Assembly (NCBI GenBank): GCA_026545225.1
Contig: CM048846.1
Span: 84,089,270 to 84,153,269 of the forward strand
Direction: 5' to 3'
From: Cornus controversa
Taxonomy: Eukaryota; Streptophyta; Magnoliopsida; Cornales; Cornaceae
DNA length: 64,000 nt
The translations under genes and the position numbers were made by a program. The notes beneath the pieces are model-generated. The model ran no database searches and had not been told where the DNA came from. It saw only the letters and a program-made list of their open reading frames with translations. Position 1 is the stretch's first letter. Each line of letters begins with the position of its first letter. Below, piece after piece: positions 23,401-33,250 of this stretch.

Positions 23401-24729
23401 CCAACCACCCATACTTCAGCAACCTTACTCCAACTTGCTTGATGGAAGAACTTTTAACTTCAATGCCTTTGTCTTGTTTAATTTTTGTATAGGTATGGTT
23501 CTATTCTGATGGGGAAGGAGCTTTCTAGCTTTAAATCTGTCATGAAATCATTTATGGTTTTGATTGTAACGGCATTAGCCATGGGTGAGACTTTGGCAAT
23601 GGCACCAGACCTTCTAAAAGGAAACCAAATGGTTGCATCAGTCTTTGAGGTGATGGACAGAAAAACAGAAATCACAGGTGATGTTGGGGAAGAGCTAAAT
23701 TCGGTGGAGGGTACAGTTGAGCTCAGGGGTGTCGAGTTTAACTACCCTTCAAGGCCAGATGTAGTGATCTTCAAGGACTTTAATCTAAAAGTGCGTGCAG
23801 GGAAAAGTATGGCATTAGTGGGACAAAGTGGATCTGGAAAGAGCTCTGTGATTTCTCTCATACTTCGATTTTATGATCCAACAGCAGGGAAAGTGATGGT
23901 CGATGGTAAGTGCTCTGTACAGGCTTACTTGACTCTTATTTCATGGAAGCTAACACTTGTTGGATCTCAAGCTGCCATCACACCTAAAACCAATTGGTGT
24001 TAAGGAGGGCAAACTTTTAATCTTTTATGCGCTAACACGTATTCTATTAAGAGTGCCAACTGCCACGTGAACATCTGAGAGTGGTATTCCAACAACACTA
24101 ACAAAAAGACAACATATAGAAATTTTCATTCTATTGTTTGGAGTTGAGTCTAACAAGCATTGCATCTTCTTGCAGGGAAAGACATCAAGAAACTTAGGAT
24201 CAAATCTCTCCGGAAACACATTGGTCTAGTCCAACAAGAACCTGCTCTCTTTGCCACTTCAATCTATGAAAACATCCTCTATGGAAAAGAAGGAGCCTCT
24301 GAAGGAGAAGTAATCGAAGCAGCTAAGCTATCTAATGCACACAATTTCATCAGTGCCCTTCCTGATGGCTACTCAACCAAAGTTGGAGAGCGAGGGGTGC
24401 AACTGTCCGGTGGCCAAAAGCAACGAGTAGCCATTGCCCGAGCTGTTCTAAAGAATCCAGCAATCTTGCTGTTGGATGAAGCCACTAGTGCTCTGGATGT
24501 GGAATCAGAGCGAGTGGTGCAACAAGCTTTAGACAGGCTGATGAAGAACCGAACAACAATTATGGTGGCGCATAGGCTGTCCACAATCAAAAATGCAGAC
24601 CAAATATCAGTTTTACAAGATGGAAAAATAATAGAGCAAGGGACTCATTCTACTCTTGTGGAGAACAAGGATGGAGCATACTTCAAGTTAATCAACTTAC
24701 AAGAGCAGCAACAACAACATCAAAACTAA
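13683..24729 (+). CDS. Full-size ABCB (P-glycoprotein/MDR) transporter, ABCB2/ABCB10 type, 12 coding exons
   Basis: This is a predicted ATP-driven exporter of the plasma membrane (TMD-NBD-TMD-NBD). Coding exons: 13683-13964, 14187-14241, 14394-14569, 16631-16831, 17626-17885, 18929-19469, 21036-21415, 21832-22244, 22615-22856, 22950-23197, 23493-23905, 24176-24729. All introns are GT-AG and phases match, giving 1254 codons plus TAA with no internal stop. NBD1 has Walker [10 protein letters not shown] (409-417), Q-loop VNQEP (455-459), signature LSGGQ (513-517), Walker B ILLLDE (533-538) and His569. NBD2 has GQSGSGKSS (1043-1051), VQQEP (1089-1093), LSGGQ (1147-1151), ILLLDE (1167-1172) and His1203. 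TMD1 spans roughly residues 45-330 and TMD2 about 690-960. The linker (about 610-680) is rich in Ser/Arg. The C-terminus ends in a glutamine-rich tail. ATG 13683 is chosen because the frame upstream lacks an ATG. From memory, sequence and exon pattern fit the Arabidopsis ABCB2/ABCB10 branch; the substrate cannot be read from sequence. Confidence 0.96.
14003..14044. repeat. (TG)n(TA)n microsatellite in ABCB intron 1
   Basis: A short TG run (13,990-14,000) is followed by about 20 TA units inside the 222-bp first intron. Intron 1 is otherwise unremarkable. Length polymorphism between alleles is likely. Confidence 0.85.
14570..16630 (+). other. ABCB intron 3 (2.06 kb), microsatellites only
   Basis: This is the longest intron. 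It holds (AT)n runs at about 14,912-14,935, 15,890-15,942 and 16,314-16,334 (the last followed by a (GA)n run to 16,356) and a (TC)n tract near 16,575. A short fragment at 14,830-14,900 resembles the hAT-like debris upstream of the gene. No element with clear ends was found. Confidence 0.6.
16834..16966 (+). repeat. Tandem duplication at the start of ABCB intron 4
   Basis: Two imperfect copies (16,834-16,893 and 16,909-16,966) share 'tctctctctatata', 'ttttatatat' and 'ctgtctctctcatacat'. They begin 2-3 bases after the splice donor GTTCTC. The copies make the first 130 bases of the intron strongly pyrimidine-rich. Confidence 0.6.
17320..17530. mobile_element. Mutator-type MITE in ABCB intron 4, with perfect 9-bp TSD
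   Basis: The element is 211 bp. The left end starts GAGAAATGCTAAACGTC. The right end on the minus strand starts GAGCAATGCTACACGTC. The two arms can be aligned over 64 bp, with a long identical core (ACGAATTTTAACTCGAATCT and onward to GGTGAT, one mismatch). A perfect TTCTTTTTA flanks it at 17,311-17,319 and 17,531-17,539. A 9-bp duplication plus long TIRs is the Mutator hallmark. Only about 80 bp separate the arms, so the transcript can fold into a long hairpin. It lies between exon 4 and exon 5, 95 bp upstream of the acceptor. Confidence 0.9.
19671..20657. mobile_element. Harbinger/Tourist-like element in ABCB intron 6
   Basis: The left end reads GGGCCCGTTTGGTAACCG and continues TTTATGTTTAGTGTTTATTG. 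The right end on the minus strand reads CCCCGTTTAGTAACCG and continues TTTATGTTTAGTATTTATTG, so TIRs exceed 40 bp. TTA flanks both sides (19,668-19,670 and 20,658-20,660), fitting a PIF/Harbinger 3-bp duplication if the right end has lost two bases. The end motif is also seen in some hAT MITEs, so the superfamily is provisional. The 987-bp interior is non-coding, has a (TA)n run at 20,358-20,395, and a small dyad around 'aatcgttcactacgattc'. Confidence 0.65.
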
Positions 24730-25640
24730 CAACGACAAAGAGATGCAAGGCTGCTTCCTTTAATAGATATCTTCTTTTACAGTTTTTTTTTTTTTTTTTT
24801 TTCATTTTCGTCATTTATCGACGTAATGCATATTGTATTTTCAGCGATTCCTTCTCTAAAAAATAATAAGTATACATGTTGGGAAATGCTTTACTATAGA
24901 AGTTGCATTCCTCATCCTAATCTTGGCCTCAAAAAAGAACAAAGTTGGTGAGTGTAGATGCTCAAAAATGTAAACAAAGCATACACACTCAATATCGGAT
25001 AATATTCAACACTGTATAAAATAATGATGATACAGAAGGGTGCATTAGGTTTTTTGCAACCCTTTCTTTCGCATTTTTGCTCCTATTTATAGGCTTATAG
25101 TTTGTCTTTTTCCTTCACTTGGGCTGGTTCCTCTTCATCATGGTTTTTCTTGGGTTGGGTTGGTAAGCTAATAATGCTGATTCGTCCAAGGAGGAGGTGT
25201 TCTAGGTTGATGATGACTTTGTCAAGTGGAGAGCGTGAGGGTGTCGGCCTGAGTCTATCGCTTTTGTTGGGGGCGTATTTCTTCAAAGCTTGGTTTGGAC
25301 TTGGATTGGGCTTCCATTCTACGGGATCCACTCAAGGGAGTGGATTTACTCTTGTGGGCGGCATCGCGTTGGGCCAGTCTAATGGGCTCGCTCTTGGGGG
25401 TCCACAGTGAGTTGTTGAATAAATAGGCTTCAAGGGATAATGTGCAAAATTCGAGAGTTTATTTTGCATTGAACTCTTTTTTTTTTATCTTCCCTGTTAG
25501 ATTGCATTTCTAGGATTTAGATTTTGAGCCAAGACAATATTCTTTTTCGTGACTGGTACGACACCAATAATATTATTTCTAACAAATGATATACAAATTA
25601 TATATACTCTCTATATAATATAATCACAGTAAGAATTAAT
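24730..25640. other. ABCB 3' flank and unclassified repeat-like spacer
   Basis: A T19-20 tract follows the ABCB stop (24,781-24,802). From about 24,950 to 25,430 the composition changes (GGG/TTGG-rich), with a 102-codon open frame at 25,102-25,410 that has no recognised domain. This resembles non-coding LTR sequence rather than a gene. The words 'cgtgactggtacg' occur at 25,550 and again at 25,698, at the start of the next candidate gene. Confidence 0.3.
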
Positions 25641-25679
25641 TTATATCTATCGTGAAAAGAAAAGAGACGAGATCAGCAA

Positions 25680-27712
25680 AGTCTTAGGGTTTCGTTTCGT
25701 GACTGGTACGTAAGACACCTTCTTCTTCTCCTCCTTCTATTTTGATTTTTATTTATTAAACTTTTTACATTACATTACAGTAGAGAATTTTAAGCTACTC
25801 TTGTGTAGTACAGCGCTAGCTAGGGTTTTCAGAAGAATTGGTTGTCACTTGTCAAAGTTTGTTACTTCTTCATTTATACCCTTTTCTAATTACCTTGCAA
25901 AGAGAAGGCATTTGTTTACAAATCAATATATATATATATACACACACACCCCTGCATGCTTTGGTTTTCAGAAGAATTGGTTGTGAATTATTTATTTTTT
26001 TCTTTTTTTCTATTTGATGATAAAAGTCTCTCTCTTAATATTTCATTTGTATAAATAAAATGCTTGTTTCAGATTGCCACCAAGATGTATACACAGGTTA
26101 CTAAAGTGCCCTTGCTTGCAAAAATAGGTAATTCTCTCCACCTTACCTTCCCTTTCTTCATTAATTGCGTTTCAATTTTCACTAATCCTAGCTACATCAG
26201 TAATCTATCCAGTGCCTTTTTTTAGTCTTGCTGCTGCCGGATATCTACTTGGTAATGGGTATGTTTTACCATGCAATTCAGATCTCAATTGACTAGTTAG
26301 ATTGCTAGTTATTTTTTTATTTTTTATTTGTTTTTAGCCTTTAATTTTTTCCTGCATTGTTGAATACTTGTACTGATATAATGTTGGTAGTTTGTATCTG
26401 GCATTGTCTTCTCTTATATCTTAATTTGTTTTGATTATAGGAAAATTAGATTGGAGGACTATCTCGTGGATCGGTTTGTCTTCTTCCCTTGAAACTTGAA
26501 TTTTTTTTTCTTTCTTTTATTTATTGGTTTCACCTCGTATCAAGTGGATAATTGTAGATGAAACAATTACTTAATTTAATATCTCCTAGCATATAATATT
26601 TTGAATCTATTTTATGCTTGACCATTAGATTTTTTGCTTTCACTGCGGTTTACATATTCATAGGTGGCAGCCAACATGTGATGTCACTTTTTTACATATT
26701 AATACGTTTCTCCAAAGATATATATATATATATATATATACTCAAGGGAGACAGGGCTCCTGCTTGGCACTTAAGTTCTCCATTTTTAGTTTCTTATTCT
26801 TTTAGGTCATCGGATTTTATTGTAAATCTATAGGAGATTTTGGGGGATAGCTCGAGGGTATAGAGTTTCGTTTTTATGTTTTTTTGCTTTTGTATATGGG
26901 ATGCGCTTCCTGCATGATTGCGCTTTGAATGAACTTTACCTAAGTAAAAAAAAATTAAAATTAAAATTCATATTTAGATGATTGTCCATGAAAATGGTTT
27001 AAGAGTTTTAATGGAAAGCAATAGATTATAGGGTTAATGGAAAGCAACAGAGCATAGATTAGAAGTCCACGAGAAATTGATGTTTCTCCTAATCCAAGTA
27101 TAACTCCAAGAATTTTATGGTTTTTAGGGTAAAAGAACTACTTTAAGAATTGTTCTTGGGTGCTATAGTTTTCTTCGTAGATTCATTTATTTATTTTACC
27201 TCGTCAAAAAACTTACGCACACTTTACCCCAACGCAAATTTTAATTATTGACTTTCTACTTTGGAAGGTTAGAAAGTACCACTAAGCTAGCTATACACTA
27301 TTTGTTTGTTGGATTGTTATTTTTAAAATATGTATTTCTAGCAAAATTTCTTTTTAATAGAATTAATTTTAAAAAGTATTGTGCTCTTGTGTTATGTTAT
27401 ATCTTAGTTTTTGTCTCTTGCAAAAATGTTAGTTTCATTTGACCTAAAAAAAAAAATTTATTTTATTTTCAGAAATAAATCCCCACAACGGAAGGAAATA
27501 GAGGCGCGACATGAGAAAAAATAGAGGCTTTACTAGCAAAAGTAAATGATGAGGAAGCAAAGGCTGTATTGAAAGAGAAGGAAACAGAGGCGCGAAGGAA
27601 GGAAAGAGAGGCGCGAAGGACGGAATTATGGGCTCTAGAGGAAAAAGATACTGATGAGTACCAGAAGGCTAGATTGAAGTCTCTACGGACAAAATATGGT
27701 CATTTGGCTTGA
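25680..27712 (+). pseudogene. Unrecognised small multi-exon gene, apparently broken
   Basis: Gene-like signals occur in order. They are a 'tcttagggtttcg' leader with a GTAAGA donor (25,685-25,712), and coding-looking pieces bounded by AG/GT at 26,085-26,127 (starts MYTQVTKVPLLAKI), 26,226-26,251 (LAAAGYLLG), 26,441-26,473 (KLDWRTISWI) and 26,629-26,663 (FAFTAVYIFI, hydrophobic). A charged C-terminal piece at 27,473-27,712 is rich in Glu/Lys/Arg and ends KYGHLA then TGA. The frames of successive pieces do not join as written. The last piece also needs one more A in the A6 run at 27,516-27,521 to read through. So this is a decayed gene, a sequence with indel errors, or a false mosaic. I do not recognise the family. 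Confidence 0.35.
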
Positions 27713-27831
27713 AAAATTATATTAATTATAGATATAGATATGAATCCCAGCAGCTTAATGTTGACGGCTTATATGAAACTAGTGACTATGTCTTCCTTTT
27801 GGCATGAATTATATATATATATATATACAGA

Positions 27832-28004
27832 AATGATCTCTTGCTCATTGGTGAGTAAGAAATTCTTCCACACCATGTATGGTAACCATTGAATATGATT
27901 GCAATAATTTTGAAAGTTACCTTTTTTACACTTAGATTATATCCAACGATTACTATATTTGGTGTGTAGAAAATTTCTTGTTCACTGGTGAGCAAGAAAT
28001 CATT
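27832..28004. mobile_element. 173-bp palindromic MITE inside an (AT)n tract
   Basis: The left arm starts AATGATCTCTTGCTCATTGG and the right arm on the minus strand AATGATTTCTTGCTCACCAG. The two can be aligned for about 43 bp, through 'aagaaat' to 'acacc'. (AT)n tracts lie immediately outside on both sides (27,810-27,828 and 28,011-28,031), suggesting insertion into a microsatellite. No longer target duplication can be separated from the AT repeat. Confidence 0.7.
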
Positions 28005-28530
28005 ACTCTATATATATATATATATATATATGAATGAGAATTCTAGTAGCTTAAGGTTGACAGCTTTAAACATAATATATACCATTTTGATCTAAACTTG
28101 TGATGTTTAATGACCAATGCTTCTTCGACTCCATAACCTATGAAGTAGTGAAAGGTGGTGAGCATCGTAAGAAACCATTTATTTCAAAGTCCTGCAAGGA
28201 ACAGGCATCACCGACTTTATCCCAATAACATACAAGATGATTGATTTTTTTTTGTCAATTCATAGTTTCAAAGCTGCATACATAATTAAATATTTTCTTT
28301 CAAGTTGATATGCAATATTTTATTTTACAAATAAAAACAAGATTTTGGCATGTTTCAAAGAACCCATTGTATTTTCAAAGCCATATTTGGAAAAACATAT
28401 GCGCAAAAAGCATTTAACAAAAAAAATATGCATGCTTGAAATTAAGGGTAAATTACATTAATCTTTTCTATAAATAGACTAAACAACAAAGACTCAGGCC
28501 TTCTTGGAAAATAAACGCTGCACTCTCTTA

Positions 28531-28602
28531 TTGAACATTTCATTAAATGATGCATTCATTGAACATTTCATTCATTGAACATTTCATTAAATGATGCATT
28601 TT
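28531..28602. repeat. Short imperfect tandem repeat
   Basis: The unit 'attgaacatttcattaaatg' with 'atgcatt' following occurs twice (about 28,531-28,557 and 28,575-28,602), with a truncated copy between. It is a local slippage product in AT-rich spacer. Confidence 0.6.
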
Positions 28603-28830
28603 AATTGGTTTGGTATACAAATGACATGGTATACCCGGCTCACCCAATATCTACTCCTCTCAAAGACTATCTTAAATACAAACTCTTATTCTTTAATACA
28701 ATGTATATACACCACCTTTTTTTTTCTCCTCTTACAAATTCTACTAGCAAGCAAAGAATTTTAGTTTTGTTATTCAACCTTGGAGATCGAAGCCACCACC
28801 AGATCTGGCAAAAGTGATAAGGACAGCATC

Positions 28831-28878
28831 ATGGCTCTCAACTCCACAACCATTGCCGAAGTCAAAGCCCTTGAAAAG
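28831..28878 (+). pseudogene. Possible orphan first exon (16 codons)
   Basis: An ATG opens a 16-codon frame beginning MALNSTTIAEVKALEK and followed directly by a GT (gttttc). A leader-like stretch rich in CCACCA lies upstream. No downstream exon is apparent: within about 150 bp the sequence passes into LTR-like DNA (29,035 onwards). If real, it is the truncated 5' end of a gene; chance is not excluded. Confidence 0.2.
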
Positions 28879-29034
28879 GTTTTCTTCATGCTCCTTCATT
28901 TCCCTCTCTTGTACATATACTTACAAATTTACCGCTTCTTCCCATTACTTTGATAGGCTTAGAAATTTTACCAAGTCTCACGATAAGAAATTTGTGAGTT
29001 GTGTGGTGCGAAAGTGTCTAGGTTAATTTAATGT

Positions 29035-29460
29035 ATGATGTTATTCCTCATACTTAGAAGGGGTTAATAAGTCTTCTTGCTCAATTTTTATAATTAACTG
29101 ATTACCCACAAAATTAACCATTAAACTTCCAAACCAACTACAAAATAAATAAAGTAAGTAATTAAAGAAAGTTAAAAATCAAACCAGGAATTTTAAGTCA
29201 AAACCTTACGAGAGAAAACCACGGGAGGTTGTTGCCTCACATAAACAAATTCACTATCTCGAAAAAAAATACAACATACTCTGTCTCAATCTTACACTCA
29301 CTCCACTCTACCAAGAATTTGGTGTTGAATGCCCAGACTTACTCTTGCAATCCCTCGTTCAATTGTAGTAGACTTCATACTAATATCACAATCCTTGCAA
29401 AAGAGTTGCTAGAAGAACACGAAAGTTCCATGAACAATATGTCTTGCATCTAAGCCTTGT
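29035..29460. mobile_element. LTR-like fragment related to 1255-1730
   Basis: The order of motifs matches the block at 1255-1730: a 'gggttaataagtc..cttgctc' start, an 'aaaccacggg' segment, and a run containing 'cacaatccttgcaaaagagt' then 'tgctagaagaaca'. Both are diverged and lack clear ends. The 74-codon open frame here is not considered coding. Confidence 0.4.
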
Positions 29461-29623
29461 AAACCTTAGGTGCATCTCTTTCCTTTATTCAAGCTAAGTG
29501 ATCCTAATTCACTAGCCCTTCTCTAGCCATCGTTATTGTAGGCACCCTATTTTCCACCCTTTTTTTTAAGTACGTTTAAAAATTCAATTTCTTTCTCTCT
29601 CTTACAAATATACCTCACCCGCC

Positions 29624-29624
<1 letters not shown>

Positions 29625-29666
<42 letters not shown>

Positions 29667-31405
29667 ATTAAACATTCTCCATTGTTTTTATTCTTTGATC
29701 TCTCTCCCAGTCGAGAAAGTATACAATATCCGGAGTATTGATGATGTGGTGGTACCCCCAACCAATTTTACACCTAATGCCAACCTAGGTTAAGTTGCCT
29801 AATGCTTTAAGACACACACACACACTCTCTCTCTCTCTATTAAGACAACTTAAATGAATTTATATGTTCAATTAAGGCAACTTAAATGAATTGATATGTT
29901 TAAATTATCTCTCCACATCAATTGCATTAAAATTTAATATTCTTACTCTCAATTTAGTTGCCTCAATTGAGAGTGATAATTTCTCTTAGTTAACGTCAAC
30001 GGTCTTTTAACGCATCACAACATTAAGTTGCCTTGGGTTAGACTCTCTCTCTCTCTCTCTGTCAATTAAGGCAACTTGAATGAATTGATATACTCATATT
30101 CTCTCTCCACTATCAATTGCTTTAAATTTTCACTCTCAATTTAGTTGCCTCAATTGAGAATATGAACTTATCAAACTAAATTTAATATTCTTACTCTCAA
30201 TTTAGTTGCCTCAATTGAGAGTGATAATTTCTCTTAGTTAACGTCAACGGTCTTTTAACGCATCACAACATTAAGTTGCCTTGGGTTGGACTTTCTCTCT
30301 CTCTCTCAATTAAGGCAACTTGAATGAATTGATATACTCATATTCTCTCTCCACTATCAATTGCTTTAAATTTTCACTCTCAATTTAGTTGCCTCAATTG
30401 AGAATATGAACTTATCAAACTTTCAGATTCTCTTTCAACACACGCTATCTTTTGAATTTCAATAAACATTGTTATTGATATGGTTGATTTGAACATTTTT
30501 TATTGATCAAGAGAAATACATAATATGGTCGATTTAAATATTTTATTTTTTTTCTGTAAAGTCTTTTCAATTCATGATTTGAATATTTTTCGTCCTCTAG
30601 AAAATCTTCACTAAAAAATCTTCAAATGGACCATATCAGTAACAACATGGGTTGAAATTCAAATATAATGTGTGTTAAGAGGTAGTGTGAATGGAGAGAG
30701 AATTTGAAAGTCTGATATGTTCAGCTGCACCAAAGTGAGTTCTTCAGCACCATCAGGATATGTTGAAGTATACATATTTTGACGACTAAAAGTTGTTTTC
30801 ACCTAGGAGGATAAGTCACAACCTTTTTCTTCAAAAAACTCACTTCAATGTGTGTAGACTCCAATTTATGTACATCGTTGGAGTAGTACATTTTCTTTAT
30901 CTCACTTGGTTGTCACTACTCTTCAACAACAGGGAGACAAAATTTCATCCCAACAATGGTTGGTTGATGTGACGAGTTCATCCTACAACAGTTGGTTGCT
31001 TTGACGACATGGGAGCAACGAGTTCAATATTTGGTAAAACATACAACATTGCAAATATTGAGCTCATTGATCCCTCAATATTTGGTAAAACATACAACAT
31101 TACAAATATTGAGCTCATTTATCCCATATTGTCACAGCAGCCAACCATTGTAGGGATGGAAATTTTCTCTCCTGTCACAACAACCAATCAATGTTGGGAT
31201 GGAATTTTGCCTCCCTTATGTTCAAGAAATAGGATAACCAAGTGAAGACAAAGAGGACTATGTACTACTCTAATTATGAATAAAAATTGGACAACCAAGT
31301 GAGACAAAGAGTAAGATGTACTAAACCAATGATGAACATAAATTGGAGTCTCCACACACCGAAGTGAGTTTTTTTAATAAGGAGATTGTGACTTATCCTC
31401 CTAGG
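29625..31405. repeat. Foldback (inverted-repeat) element, left copy
   Basis: This copy is homologous in direct orientation to 36,830-38,299. It begins in (CT)n, then carries several opposing copies of a 'tcaattaaggcaactt / aagttgcctcaattga' module. It ends in a 600-bp hairpin-forming segment: 30,802-30,823 (CCTAGGAGGATAAGTCACAA and on) pairs with 31,384-31,405, and arms of about 270 bp can be aligned inward. The centre (31,025-31,130) holds two copies of a 52-bp unit starting 'caatatttggtaaaacatac'. The copy stops abruptly at 31,405, where degenerate copia sequence begins. No coding sequence is seen; a 78-codon frame at 31,009 is the 52-bp repeat translated. Confidence 0.6.
29931..30421. repeat. 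248-bp tandem duplication within the foldback element
   Basis: Copies at 29,931-30,178 and 30,179-30,421 are almost identical. They differ by a couple of substitutions and by the length of a (CT)n tract. The right-hand copy of the element (36,830-38,299) has this unit once, so the duplication post-dates the split of the two copies. Confidence 0.8.
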
Positions 31406-31597
31406 TTGGCGATGCCCCCAAACCCTGTGGCTTTGGTAGCTTAAGGCCACATAAGCCCATTTTTGGGTCAAAATTGGGTCGCAACGCGACCCGAGCCGAG
31501 ACAAAATTTGGGCCACAACATAACTTAAATCTCCACATTGCTAGAATTTCGTCAAGCTCTACAATCCCAACTACTCCTTCGCATGCCCCTAAAGGCC

Positions 31598-32354
31598 TCA
31601 ACAACTACAAACACCAATCAAGCCTAGATAATGTCTGAACTTGATTATAGGAATAACCTTAGTCATTATATCCGTCGGATTTTCTGTTGTTCCAATCTTC
31701 CTCACTGCAATAGCACTCTGTGCAATCACATCTCTGATGAAATGCAACCTGACATCAATATGCTTGGTCCTCTTATGGAATATCTGATTTTTAGTCAGAT
31801 GTATAGCACTCTGGCTATCACAAAACATAGTCAAATCATCCTGTTGCATTATATAACTTCCTTTATTTCCTCCGTAGCTGTTATGTACTTAACCTCTATA
31901 GTAGACAATGCAACTGTAACTTACAAAGTCAACTTTCAACTGATCACAGTCTCCCACAAAGAGTAAAGACATATCCGGTTAAGGATCTCCTCTTATCAAG
32001 ATCTCCAGTATAATCCAAATCAACATATCCAACAACACTCCCAGATGTATCGTTGTCTCTATCGTAGACTAATCCAACATCTACAGTTCCTCACAAGTAC
32101 CACAATATCCATTTCATAGCCTGCCAATGGACCTTCCCAGGTCTATTCATGTATTTTCTCACTACACTAATTGTATGTGAAATGTATAGCCTAGTGCACA
32201 TCATAGCATACATGATGTTACACACTGCACTAGCATAAGGAACACGAGACTTGTGATCCACCTTCTCCTTGGTCTTTGGTGACAATTCTGCCAAAAGTCT
32301 GAAGTGGGTGCCAATGGAGTTCTCATAAACTTTGATGCTTGCATACCGAAACAT
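31598..32354 (-). pseudogene. copia RNase H region, degenerate
   Basis: Two frame segments (32,091-32,354 and 31,598-31,849) show the end of a copia polyprotein. The second has the signature CDSQSAIHLTKN, then KRTKHIDVRLHFIRD, typical of the C-terminal RNase H of copia elements, and a tail with GTTENPTDIMTK. The first carries the preceding 'SRVPYASAVCNIMYAM' stretch (usually VPYASAVGSLMYAM). Stops separate them. Confidence 0.8.
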
Positions 32355-32379
32355 TCCAGCACTTTCTCAATGATTTCTT

Positions 32380-33250
32380 CTATGAAAAATACAATCTGCC
32401 CACTTCTCTTTCCCTATAAATCTCTATACTCAAAATCCTCTTCGCGGCACCTAAATCCTTCATCTCAAATTCACCACTAAGTTGAGCCTTCAACATGTTG
32501 ATTTCTGACATATTTCTACAAGCTAACATATTATCAACATCGAGCAAAAAGTACAAATATGAACCATTTAAGAGTCTCCTATGATCCACACAACTATCGA
32601 ACTCACTCCTATAGTAGCCACGTCCAACCATAAAGGTGTCAAATTGCTTGTACCATTGTCTAAGAGATTGCTTCAACCCATACAAAGATTTCTTTAGTAG
32701 GTAAACATGGTCTTCTTTTCCCATAATCTCAAACCCTCGGGCTGATGTATATAAATCTGTTATTCCAACTCTCTATGCAAGATCGCAGTCTTGACATCAA
32801 GTTGCTCAAGCTCTAAGTCATACAGAGCAACCATAGCAAGTAACACTTGGATTGAGCTATATTTCACAATAGGAGAGAAAACTTCATTAAAGTCCACCCA
32901 TTCCCTTTATGTATAGCCTTTCGCCACCAAGCGTGCATTGAACCTTGCATCTTCCACTCTTGGAGTTCTTTCTTTCTTCTTGAAGACCCATTTACTGCCC
33001 ACAATCTTCTAGCCCTTAGGCTTCTTGACTAGTTCTCAATTCTATTTTTTATGAAGAGACTCAATCTCCCCACTCATGGCAACAGACCACTGTGCTGACT
33101 TTTCACCTGTGATGGCCTCATGATAAGTACACGGTATCTAATCATCAATACTCTCTGCCATACTAGATGTATAAAAAATCGAATTAGCATATGAAAAGCC
33201 ATACTTTTGAGGTGGCTTTATATCCTTTCTCAGTCTGTCTCTAGCCATAC
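32380..33250 (-). pseudogene. copia reverse transcriptase, degenerate
   Basis: The segment 32,380-32,724 keeps the LLKKSLYGLKQS motif and a downstream EFEMKDLGAAKRIL motif. The catalytic box, normally YVDD, reads DVDN here, so one of the two catalytic aspartates is lost. Upstream to about 33,250 further RT-like sequence is broken by stops on all frames. It cannot encode an active enzyme. Confidence 0.8.

Noticed and set aside
25102-25410. 102-codon open frame rich in Gly, Leu, Ser and Trp
   Set aside because: No domain, overlapping frames on the other strand, and a setting that looks like non-coding LTR sequence.
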